The notes below the pieces were generated by a model. It made no database searches, had not been told where the DNA came from, and saw only the letters and a list, made by a program, of their open reading frames with translations. DNA of 64,000 nt from Mactra quadrangularis. Lineage: Eukaryota; Mollusca; Bivalvia; Venerida; Mactridae. The DNA lies in NCBI GenBank assembly GCA_025267735.1, contig CM046307.1, positions 49,147,395 through 49,211,394 of the forward strand, in the 5' to 3' direction. The position numbers and the translations under genes were made by a program. The stretch's first letter is position 1. Each line of letters opens with the position of its first letter. This document shows, in pieces, positions 54,197 through 64,000 of this stretch.

Positions 54197-56071
54197 AAAG
54201 TATTTCTCTTAGCAAATTTATAAAAGTGTACTCATACTGAGTTAGGTATCATCACAAAAGTACATTTTTGAGCATTCTTAGAGCGAATCACTGAATAATG
54301 TAATTTACAGAATATCATATTCTTTAGCACAACTTAACTATTTTTACACTTTTCACAGCTCACAAACGAATACTGATGAAAACATGCCTTGTACATGCAC
54401 CAAACATTATCAGCCAAAATCGCAGACATGCAAGTACATTACTGATTAAGTATTGCACTTATTTGAATCAGGCAAAGTATTTTGAAAACAGTTGATTAAA
54501 GCGATAATTTGGCTATTCAATCTAGAGTTAATACGAGAAACAAATTTGAGAACAAACAAACAACAAAAAAACACAACCTCATAAATTTTCTATAATTGAA
54601 TGGAAAAGATCAAATATTTAAGAAAATCAAATACAATTAAGAATTTTTTTATTAAAATTTGATAATACTTAAGATAGTTAAATTGTAAATCAAACCAAAC
54701 ACCAAAATCTAACATGATCCTAAATTAATTTGGCTCTTTTTGCAAGATACCGACGTTTTGTATATTAACAATTACTCTTTTCTCCAATTATTTTTCTTTC
54801 CGCTTAATTTGCAGACGACGCTTACCCACAACAGTGAAAACTAAAAAAGTCCAGATAAACGATAAGCCGTTACATATCCATGTGTAAAGGGTCTATGTTT
54901 TAACGTAGTCAGCGTGTGTTGTGTTCTACTGTTAGGATGTTGTTTGAACTAGGTCAAAATCAGCTTCCTTATTTTGTTATTTCATTGGTCAGTTGTGTTG
55001 TAAACAAAAATATTGCGTAACAACTGCATGTGAATTGGAGTAAAAATATCGTATAACATTGCAGCAAAATAAAAATCATCGAAAGATACCATTATCTGCA
55101 TGGTTTGTGTGGTGATCAAGTTTTCAAGTATAATTTGTGTTGGCAAAACCAATACAATGATAAAACTACTTTTAATCGCGGAGAAAATGTCTGGGTAATA
55201 AGTCAGTGCCAAGGCACTGCTAAAATGAGGGTCGATCAACGAGTGCTTTTCTAACAACTTGCGCAACTTAGAAACTCCATCGACATACTTGAAAACTGTA
55301 TAAATTATTTAACGACTCAGTTTTAGCACACGCTACTTACTACATGATATATGCATACATTTTAAACAGAAGGTTTGTATCTAACCAACTATGTTATATC
55401 CAACCATTTTGATATACATGTATTTTAACAAGACTGTGTACATAGAGATTTTGTCAAAATTCCGTTGTTGCTACCGTACTTCAAATTGCATATAAGCACA
55501 ATTGATAAATGATTGTTGAGTTGCATAACATTACATCGTGATAAATAATTTTCATATGATTAAAGTCATGTATGAAATCTCTACGAATTTATTTGTCGAC
55601 CCTCGTAATGCATATGTATCACTCCACAGGTTAATTGGTCAGGCATTTTCGTCGAAAGTTTTCAATTTGTGGTATAACTAAAGCCTTTCATTGAAATCGC
55701 CGAGTGTCTAAAAAGTAATAGAATAACATAAAATATTTTAAACGTTTAAAATGTTTGGTAAGTTAAGGATGTTATATTTTATTACATATTTAATTTCAGA
55801 CTTGTACAAAACAACGCCCATTGTCGCAATTTTGATATAACTAAACAGTAAAGTCGGAGTACACCATGTGTATTAGATTTATCATGTCTCAGTTTATCTC
55901 TTTTAAATCAAGATATGAATGTTTATTTCGTCACAATACATTTGTATATGCCATCAGATATAGATTTATACACTTTAGCATAAGTACTGAAAGCTCGGTC
56001 TGAAATACATAAAACAAAACAAAAACCAATATATCTGCTTTGACAAACTCCTTTTATCTGTAACTGAGAGG
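54197..56071. other. Non-coding flank between hAT and copy D
   Basis: 54197-54850 continues the copy C upstream segment (homologous to 36310-36930). The rest is AT-rich with no supportable gene; the last part (from 55900) matches the copy C downstream flank. Confidence 0.55.
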
Positions 56072-56295
56072 TAAAGCCGCGGCCGTGGCGTAGTTGTTAG
56101 CAAGTCAGACTTCGAATCCGGAGATCGTGGGTCCAAACCCGGTTGCGGTAGGTCATACCCTATACATCAGCTGTCGGCCTCGTGGTAGGGTAAGTTAGTA
56201 CTGGTGATAGACAAGTGTCTAGGAAAACTATAGTAGAAAAAGCTGACCCTTGTATATATGAAATATGTGTTGTATACGCCGTTAAAAAACTGAGA
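56072..56295 (+). mobile_element. tRNA-derived SINE, second family
   Basis: Plus-strand head CCGCGGCCGTGGCGTAGTTG, B box-like GGGTCCAAACCCGG, body GGTCATACCCTATACATCAG, tail GTATACGCCGTTAAAAAAC. Sister of 36973-37187; the left stem arm of the tail hairpin is degenerate here. Confidence 0.75.
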
Positions 56296-56619
56296 TGTAT
56301 AGGTCAATTATCATTTCTTGAGTCTGAAGGGAACCATTTGGTAAATTGGTCCTATCAGCTGGAATCCTTAGATTTTATCACTTAAACATGAGCAAACAAT
56401 CTTATATAATTTTCTGGTTTATTTATAAAGTTTAAGTAATTCTTCATCCAAACAACATGTTGTTTGATTTTCAATCAAATGAAAGACTTTATCAAAATAC
56501 TTAAATCAAAATAAAAAATACCAATTGCTATTGCAAAGTCAGGGTAAAACCCAAGTTATTCAACTAATTGAACCAGTCTAAATGAAGAGTACAGTACACA
56601 ATGGGGAAATTACCGACTT

Positions 56620-57225
56620 CTATGTCTTTTTTGGTCGCCAACCTGTTTCCATTATCCGTTGAACTTTGCGAAGCTCAATTTTGCCAAGGTCAAAACATTC
56701 TTCTATGTCTTTTAAAGATAATATTTTAAAAAATGCTCCATCGAGAGTATTCTCATTGCAAAGTCTAGCCATAGTATCTAACCCGCAAAATTGAAAACAT
56801 TCAACCACTTCGTCCGTTGTGTAGTTATAAAAATCTTCAATAGAATAATCTGGTTTAGAATCAGTATCAACATTTTGTTGTTCTTTAAGAGTAGTGTTTA
56901 CTTCTGCACTCACGTTGTTCGATGTGACAACTATCATGGGTTTTACAATGCTTTGTAGTTTCTTTCCTTGTTTTTTAGCACTTTGATCGAACTTTGAAGT
57001 ACAGTTTTTAAGTTCAATGTAGGAAGATTCTTTCTCTTTAGGTTGATCATCTTTTTGTACTGGCAAAGTAAACATTTCATGAGTGACTCGTCGTTTACGA
57101 TTGTTAATTTTCTCATTGGTTGGTTTAGTCTTCTCTTCAAAGTTTTGACTTAGTTGTTTATGAACTTTATCAAATCCAATACTTAGTCTTTTGAATACTT
57201 TTATTTTAGATTCTCTGTTAATCTT
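56620..57225 (-). CDS. Copy D exon 5: low-complexity region and SAM domain
   Basis: Begins after acceptor TTACAG with KINRESKIKVFKR and ends at TAG; 201 residues. It has SYIELKNC in the linker, and the SAM domain spans NYTTDEVVECFQFCGLD, DGAFFKILSLKDIEECFDL and KIELRKVQRIMETGW. The frame does not need the internal ATG at 57073-57075. Confidence 0.85.
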   Translation of the reverse strand, partial: KINRESKIKVFKRLSIGFDKVHKQLSQNFEEKTKPTNEKINNRKRRVTHEMFTLPVQKDDQPKEKESSYIELKNCTSKFDQSAKKQGKKLQSIVKPMIVVTSNNVSAEVNTTLKEQQNVDTDSKPDYSIEDFYNYTTDEVVECFQFCGLDTMARLCNENTLDGAFFKILSLKDIEECFDLGKIELRKVQRIMETGWRPKKT

Positions 57226-57713
57226 CTGTAAGAACGTTGAAGTAAAAATAAATGCAAAATCTTCTATTAGTACAGTATGCTATAAGGACTAATAAGTCCC
57301 AATATAGATGGTATATATATATAGCATATGAAATTTAAGGATTTGAGAACTAAAGATCGTCAAAAACGGCATGATTTCGCAATAATCAAGAAAGACGAAA
57401 TTTTTGCCAATCGCTAAATATAGATTTTAGTCTGCTACAGACTACTTTTCATAAACATAATCATGCGAAGTGAATATTTCTCAAGTAATCCAAATGGAAA
57501 TTTGTACTATTTTAAATCGGAATGGCTCGGTTTTGTTTATAAGAGCCAATGCAAATTGCTGAAACTACTGATAGTTTACGGTCCCTTGATATAACAGTGT
57601 CCAAAATTGTCATGAGTAGACACAGACCGAAAAAATCACAGGAAATTTGATGAGGAGGGTATTTTTACCAACATTAATAAGGGAAGTATATAAAAGTAAT
57701 ACATTGTACTTAC

Positions 57714-57763
57714 CGCATGTTTCGGTAGTAAAATGACTTCCTCTTTTTGTTCTAATGGCTTTG
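57714..57763 (-). CDS. Copy D exon 4: short linker exon
   Basis: 50 bp, acceptor TTTCAG, donor GTAAGT, encoding (A)KPLEQKEEVILLPKHA; conserved in length and phase with copy B. Confidence 0.7.
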
Positions 57764-58487
57764 CTGAAACATTAAAAAGATTTAATGCAGTTCATGTACA
57801 CTTGTATAATCATGGTGAATATTTCATACTAGCCATAACTAACAAACGATCAAAGCGATTGCCTATATTACACTTTAATACCCGTCTAGTTTTTGTATCG
57901 TCCAAACAATATTAAGTTATATCAAATGTTACATGTACGTCGTTTATAATTATAATAAATGCTGTTTTCAACAATTTCGAAGACGAGGCAAAGGCAAATT
58001 ATACTAATTAATTTCAAAACATTTTCTTACTATATCACATTTTTATTTTTTTTACAAAACGGATAATCATGTTCAACCTCTTTTAATAAACAATTTAAAA
58101 ATAAAATATTACACTATTATCTACTTAGATTTAGGGTTTTTATTTCAAAACGAGTTAAAGAGTCACATTCTGGAAAGTGCAAATGCCACCTTTATTAGTA
58201 TTTTTATAAAGCGGGTGGATACTTATTAAATTTTATATCAATCGACCATTGAAACCCACCGTAGCCGGTACCAAGCCCGGTTGAGAAATGGTACTCCTGA
58301 TACCCAAAGAAGACCAACAGATGATGAAGGTTCTTCTTATAGCATTCCTTACTTGACACAAAAAGTATGCTCTGGTTCAAGCCATGGTCTGCACAAATGT
58401 ATCTTCAACGACAGACGGTCACTAGATAAAACTAATACATAACAAAAGAAGATCATTTAAACTTTAATTAGTATTAAATTCAATTAC

Positions 58488-58529
58488 CTGTTCGAGGAGG
58501 CACAGACGGAATTGGTTCTTCATAATCGT
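58488..58529 (-). CDS. Copy D exon 3: YEEPIP mini-exon
   Basis: 42 bp encoding DDYEEPIPSVPPRT, with PSVPPR giving a fuller P-x-x-P-x-R SH3-type ligand than the copy B version. Confidence 0.75.
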
Positions 58530-59335
58530 CTGAAATGAAATCGATATCAACGATAACTAAACTAATTTTTTTATACTAATTTAGTAGTTTATACTCAAAT
58601 GTGAAACAACTTCTTACAATTGTTATAATAACGTATAAGTCCGCTTATTGGTTCTTTAATACTGACCTTATAATATATTGTTTGCTCAAAGAATTATTGA
58701 GGTAGGTTTCCATGATTGTGAACAAACGAAAAGATTGCTATTCAAAATTACCAATGAAACGTCTTTACCAGTTGGCCTACCCTTAAACTAAGAAAGGACA
58801 GCGAAAACCACTTAATTAAAAAAGATATTATATATTAAACAGCAAAGTTTTTTTTACTAATGTAAAAGGAATGAGTGCAAGTGAAACATTTCTTAACGGA
58901 GAATACAACGTTTACGTGTCAAAAAGAAAGCAAAAAACTTGCTAATTACAACAGTGAAAGTGTAAATTTGATAACAAAAATCTTTCAAACATGTACATTG
59001 TACAAAAAGTGAATCATCTAACTGAAAATCCAATTACTATTTCATGTGCAAGTTCATATATTTAAAGGCTTGAATCATGACACAAACCAAAGAGATATAT
59101 CTCATGTTTGTTATCTAAACATACAAAAAAGTGAATTAAACCACTAAAACAAGGACCCTTTTGTGATTACCGAACAATGGTAACATTGGCTGTCAAAACT
59201 ATACGCTAATATATTATTGATTGTCTTCACGATCTTAAGAACCAGGGTGCTCCAACTTCACTCTTGTCTTAACAGGTTCATACCTAACATAACAATTTTC
59301 AGCACATACAATGTACATGTGTATATTATGCATAC

Positions 59336-59969
59336 CTATATTTTCTACTCGTGGTTCTGATATGTAGACTATATCATCTTGTATTGGTAACATCTTATAT
59401 AAACTGGATCCTACAAACTCTGTACCAAAATATTCACCATAAGTTTCTCTTATATATTCACTTCTTTCAATGTTGTCATAAAATTCACTTAAGCTAACCA
59501 CAACAGTGTGCCATACTTGCTCTGGTAATACTGCAAGTTTACGACTCGCGTGGCCGTCTGCCTTTTTCATCCATGCAACATAAACATTACGACTTGTTAC
59601 ACTTAGAACTGATATTGGTCCACCCATAAGTAAAAGCAGTTTACTGGCTTCATCGTCATCATGCATTATGACGTCATCTGCTTCCACTAGTTCAAATAAA
59701 ACTGTCTGTGGTAATGTTTTGCTACTCTTCACCAGTGAAGATAAGGAAAATAGAGCTTTTCCATTGATTAAACAATCTTCTGGTAAAAATATAGATATAT
59801 TATTGTTTGTTTTACAGACTAAATGGTTTCTATCTTCGTAAGGGTCATTTACAACACGTTTAACTTCTAATGTTGTATCTGCATCTATAAATTGTTTCTT
59901 TCCATCTATAGGTGAATCACAATGTAACATCTGACAAACTTTTATATATGTTGGTAAATCATTTAGCAC
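59336..59969 (-). CDS. Copy D exon 2: CABIT domain, second half
   Basis: 634 bp between acceptor TTGCAG and donor GTATGC, VLNDLPTYIKVCQ to RVENI. It shares with copy C the changes IKVCQ, NNNISIFLPEDC and EFYDN, which groups C with D. Intact. Confidence 0.85.
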
Positions 59970-60203
59970 CTGCAATATATTTGACATTCTATAAAAGCAG
60001 GTGATAATATCACCTCTAACTAAGACACACAACCATTCGCAGTATTCGGCGATTTGGTACGCAACAGAATATAGTGCGGCGTATAAAGACAAAATCGTTG
60101 GATATTTTCGTTTTTTTTATACATTCATTGTTAAATTGTAAAATAAATTGCTTATAACTACAGGAATGTCAATCCATAGTTACAAAGTACTTTTAAACCT
60201 AAT

Positions 60204-62868
60204 AAGGCCGGTATACCATTCATACGGGAGCGCGACGTGAACATTTTGCGTTGCAAACGTCATATTCTGTACGACCAGTCCCTAAAGGACCATAGGGACA
60301 CAGACATCAAAGGCCGGGTGTTGCAGACTATTGCTGACACTCTCAATATAGTCCATTCAATACAGCTTTTGACCTAGACAAAATTGCAACAGAAAATATT
60401 TTTATACTGTGCGAAAGACCATCAATACAATAACACACACAAGAAAAGTTGCACTCCAAATAACGAAGGGAAAGTGATGAAAAATGAATTTAAAATATTG
60501 CATTTTCTACTTATATTAAAAGGCGCTGCAACGCTTCCGTACTTCTGCCCCGCAGTAAATATAGCTGTTGGGTCACAAAAAGTAATGGATGCCGGTAGTA
60601 TTTTGATGACTTTTCGATGTGAACCTATATATCTACATTTAATTAATTTTATATATGGCAGTAAAATCATTTAAAATACCGTTTTCGGTGACGACCTTGA
60701 AAAATAGAAATATTTTACTACGGTAGCGCGTTAGGACCAAAATTGATCATGTTTAGTGTTAAGTTTCGTGTCACGATATTTTTGTTGTCTGAGCGCTGAG
60801 TACGGAACTTTAAACTAACCAAATTAATGTTATCTCTTAGAATTGTTTTTATTAACGAGATGATAACCAAGTTAAGCTTAATTCACTTGATATATCATTT
60901 GTTTTAATAACATGAAAATAGCATCACAATATATATTTGAGCTTAAATGATTTCTAACCTTCTTGTGTATGAGTTACATGTAGCAAATTTTCCTCAGTCA
61001 TTATTTGAAAATTATAGACTGTTGTTGGTTTTATTGTGCCACAGTACTAACCTTTTGACCAAAACATTGTCATCAGGTAAGGAGAGTCGAGAACAGGACT
61101 TTGCTAAATTAAAACAAGTCCCAAGCTGTGTTTACTTCTCTCTCTTTCATGCATACCGTAATTGGATGCAAAACAACTTTAACATCATTTAACGTTGTAA
61201 AATCAGTAATTTTAAAACTCCCCAGAACTTACACTGAGTTCAAAGAAGCCGTTCAGATATGTATAGACATCACAAAGGAAGTAGACATCAAACCTGGCGA
61301 GAAATCATAATGCTCTATTATTTATCATGAATTGGCCACACTAACAACCTCCCTTTGCACAGGTTTGTTACAAAAGGAGTCAGTGCAACATCGTGCGTGC
61401 AAGTTAGAAGCTTGTCTCAAACATACGACGCAACATCATGTCACATACGAAGAGTATACATACAGACACAAATATGGAACAAAGTCTTCAATCCACATGA
61501 GTAGGGATGTGAGTCTGTTAATGGAAATGTTCAGCCTGTAAAGACTAAGTTACAGTCTGTCCCTGAAGATATGTTAAAGTGATTTAATGTAGCTGTCGAT
61601 CGAATTGCATTTCAAGTTGCTGCTCCTGTAATAGCACGGACTTGAGTGTTCAATCATTTGCACAGTGTCAAGATTTAGTTAAGCCTCTGATAGCGAAAAT
61701 ACCGACATTGACAATGATCAAAAGCTAAACCTCAGGTTATAAAAAACGGAACGTAAGTAAGTACATTCTGTAACAAATGTAAACTGTTACAAAATTTCAT
61801 ATGTAAAAACAGTAACAAAAGTAACAAATGACATTTTAAATATTTATTTATGTAATACCTATTATTCATCTGTATTACATACATGTAGTAGCATGAACTA
61901 CAACACTTGTTTGGAAGCATATGTTGACTCTTAAATCTGTTTTAGTAATCGATACACGAGAAGCTGATACCAGAAATACATAGTTTCAGGTATTATGTTG
62001 GTTCTTATATAACTTTTGTTCATAAAATGATAAATTCATATCAATGACATTTAAACCCTTTTTAGGCACATTTGTAGTTCAAACTAAAAGTTGTTATCAA
62101 CCATGATTTTTGAAAATTGTATACGATCAGCTTCCAAAAATTCGCAGTTTTAGATAATATTTTAGTACTTTTATCCATAAACTGAACAATTATGTCTCTT
62201 ATTTATTAGTGCTATACTAATTATAGTACAGGCACATGAAAGATACATGTAAAGCAGATTCCAGATAAATTACTCGTTTTCGGGTTTTTGACACATTAAA
62301 ATTTTATCGAAAAATAAAAAATGACCTTTTTGAATTTTGTATTTATAAAGAATTTGAATGTATTTTTACAATTGTTTTCATTCGTACATGGTAATAGATA
62401 GTTGTAAAGGGAGCTAATCCACATTTTTGTTCATGTTCAACGTTTTTGCCAAAAAAAGGACTTTCCCCTCGAATTTTTAAGTGCAACTTTTTTTTGGATA
62501 CTACTATGAATACGAACTTTCACATAGTACAAAAATAAATTCTGTTGCAATTTTGTCTAGGTTAGCCTATTTTTTTAGCTGTACATTTTATTAAATGGAC
62601 TAATATTCCTGGCTTGAAAGGTACACCTAACATAAATTAATTTCAGTTGCAATACAATGATGAGTTAAGTGTGTGTTGTTTTTGCAAGCATGCTTATGAC
62701 AATTTTGTTGTAATTACAAAAATGAACTACATGTATTAAATTATTATGCCATAACATGTCTAACATAAATAAACGAAACATGAAAACTCACGCCTCACGC
62801 TCAAGTTTCACGCTAAACTCAAGTTAAACGTTCACGTCGCGCTCACGTATGAATGGAATACCGGCCTT
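60204..62868. mobile_element. Inverted-repeat element in intron 1 of copy D, split by a second insertion
   Basis: Left part (60204-60348) and right part (62606-62868) together match the 403-bp element of copy C, including both AAGGCCGGTAT termini. The difference is the nested element at 60349-62602. Confidence 0.75.
60349..62602. mobile_element. Unclassified 2254-bp DNA element nested in the copy D MITE
   Basis: Inverted ends TAGTCCATTCAATA and TAGTCCATTTAATA (one mismatch), each followed within a few bases by ACAGCT, and a 3-bp direct repeat ATA on both sides. Copy C gives the empty site. Short frames at 60947-61560 read like decayed protein (LPRTYTEFKEAVQICIDI) but with many stops. I cannot assign a superfamily. 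Confidence 0.6.
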
Positions 62869-64000
62869 AAACCTTGTATTCTATTTTAGATTTCAAATTA
62901 CTTTGTAAAGAATGACAGATGTAAACACGGTAGGGTGGAGGTTTAAATACCGGTTAAAAAGTTTAATTTAATGTGCATAGTTGGTTGGATAGTTAAAAAA
63001 ACTAAAATACATACTCTATTTGTTTAGAATGTAAACATTGCCACGTGTTTTCAGGTAAATAAACAGTTCTACCAATGATGCTTAGCGTCCTGTAATGTCT
63101 TTAACTGCCCTTTAAAAGTTCCTTCACACATTCACAATTTATATTGTACTGAATGGAATTCCAAGAAGTTTTAAAAACCTTTTTATGTATTTTAAATAAT
63201 TTATAATTTTGCTTTTTGAAATCGTTACATTTTTGGGATGGATTTAGAATTACAATTATCTCAAACTTGATATTGGTTAATTGAGATATATTGATTATAG
63301 TTTGCGAGGCTCATAGATCACTTCTGCTGCAACTGAAATTTACCAATACAAATTTGTTTTCTAATCATTGCATGAAAAATGAATAGAATTAATAATGAAA
63401 TAAATACAAATTCATTTTTGTACTGTGAAGGAACTTCCTGAGAACAATCCATAACTCGTTCACAGCTGAGCTGAGAGTTTTCGTTTTTCTGTCATGTTTA
63501 ACAATAAAATGTCTCGTAATTTAATGCAAATATACGATGAAAATATAAAATATTATATTTTTCTTGTATTTGCATAGTTCTAGCAACAAATAGTCACATA
63601 ACTAACAAGTTCAATAAGCGGTTAACCAGTAAGACAACTAGTTAGCCACATATTACTTACCTAGACTATTGCTGACTGGTTAGCGATTAAATAGTTACAC
63701 CCGTTAACCTCCTTAACAATTAATTATTAGTTTCGTTGTAGTCTAATGTCAGAAATGTGCCACCATAAAACAGAGATATAAAAATATAATTGTTTCGGTG
63801 TTGTAACTTATATACATCCGTAATGGAATTAAATTCCTTAACAAAATATGTTTCGTGCAAACATTGAAAGTTGTAAATTTTAGAATAGCTCTGAATAAAT
63901 TTCCATGTAAAATCGAAACTATATAGTTCGGTTATATTCTAAATATGTCCTTTTACTTTTTTAATGTATATTTTTTTATAATTGTAAACCTTAGATTATA
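62869..64000. other. Intron 1 of copy D, continuing beyond the window
   Basis: Aligns with 45169-46320 of copy C (landmarks GCTTAGCGTCCTGTAATGTC and GGTTAGCGATTAAATAGTTA). No exon is present. Confidence 0.7.

Larger units (their letters stand above)
56620..59969 (-). other. CABIT-SAM (GAREM-like) gene, copy D, exons 2-5
   Basis: Exons 59336-59969, 58488-58529, 57714-57763 and 56620-57225 have the lengths and phases of copy B (last exon one codon shorter) and no stops. Exon 1 is not in the window; by alignment with copy C it should lie roughly 600 bp beyond 64000, because intron 1 is lengthened by nested transposons. The protein would be 567 residues if exon 1 has the usual 372 bp. D is more diverged from A and B than they are from each other. 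Confidence 0.75.

Noticed and set aside
60384..60674. 96-codon frame in the nested element
   Set aside because: No domain, AT-driven composition and an overlapping antisense frame of similar length; no support as a gene.
1..64000. CRISPR arrays, operons or bacterial features
   Set aside because: Introns, SINEs, LINEs and LTR elements show animal nuclear DNA; no regular short repeat-spacer arrays were seen.

Overview
The window looks like nuclear DNA of an invertebrate animal, most likely a mollusc and plausibly a bivalve. It is AT-rich, has spliced genes with GT-AG introns, and carries tRNA-derived SINEs, LINEs, Ty3/Gypsy elements with an envelope gene, hAT and several short inverted-repeat elements. 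The host genus cannot be fixed from the sequence alone.

Host genes. The recognisable host content is a tandem family on the minus strand, with four copies A to D. It encodes a CABIT domain (Themis/GAREM type) in two exons, a very short exon carrying a YEEPIP / proline-arginine motif, a second short linker exon and a last exon ending in a SAM domain. This order matches GAREM adaptors. Copy B (27984-33717) is complete: five exons with compatible phases give 568 residues. Copy A (75-2131) shows only the CABIT exons and runs off the left edge. Copy D (56620-59969) lacks only exon 1, which should lie beyond 64000. Copy C (about 38220-47066) is a wrecked pseudogene. Long upstream and intronic stretches are shared between copies, so the locus grew by segmental duplication.

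Mobile elements between A and B. From 8945 to 22611 lies a Ty3/Gypsy-type endogenous retrovirus with 244-bp LTRs and a 4-bp target duplication. It has gag, a -1 frameshift signal of slippery heptamer plus hairpin, pol (PR-RT-RNaseH-IN) and an env-like gene with furin site, fusion-peptide-like segment and membrane anchor. It also has two small unrecognised ORFs, and a leader donor plus pre-env acceptor that suggest a spliced env mRNA. It is decayed: stops in env and in the 3' ORF, and a frameshift in pol. A 4857-bp I-group LINE (11279-16135, minus strand) sits inside pol with a 12-bp target duplication. The 3' hairpin of this LINE is imitated, with changed but still paired stems, by SINE and LINE tails elsewhere in the window.

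Mobile elements in and around C and D. A tandem LTR-internal-LTR-internal-LTR array of a non-autonomous element (38793-43551) replaces the linker exons of copy C. A 3668-bp hAT element with a perfect 8-bp target duplication (50521-54188), a truncated CR1/Jockey-like LINE end (about 48703-49645), a 403-bp inverted-repeat element present in intron 1 of both C and D, and an unclassified 2254-bp element nested in the D copy fill most of the rest. The remaining DNA is AT-rich non-coding sequence without genes I can support.
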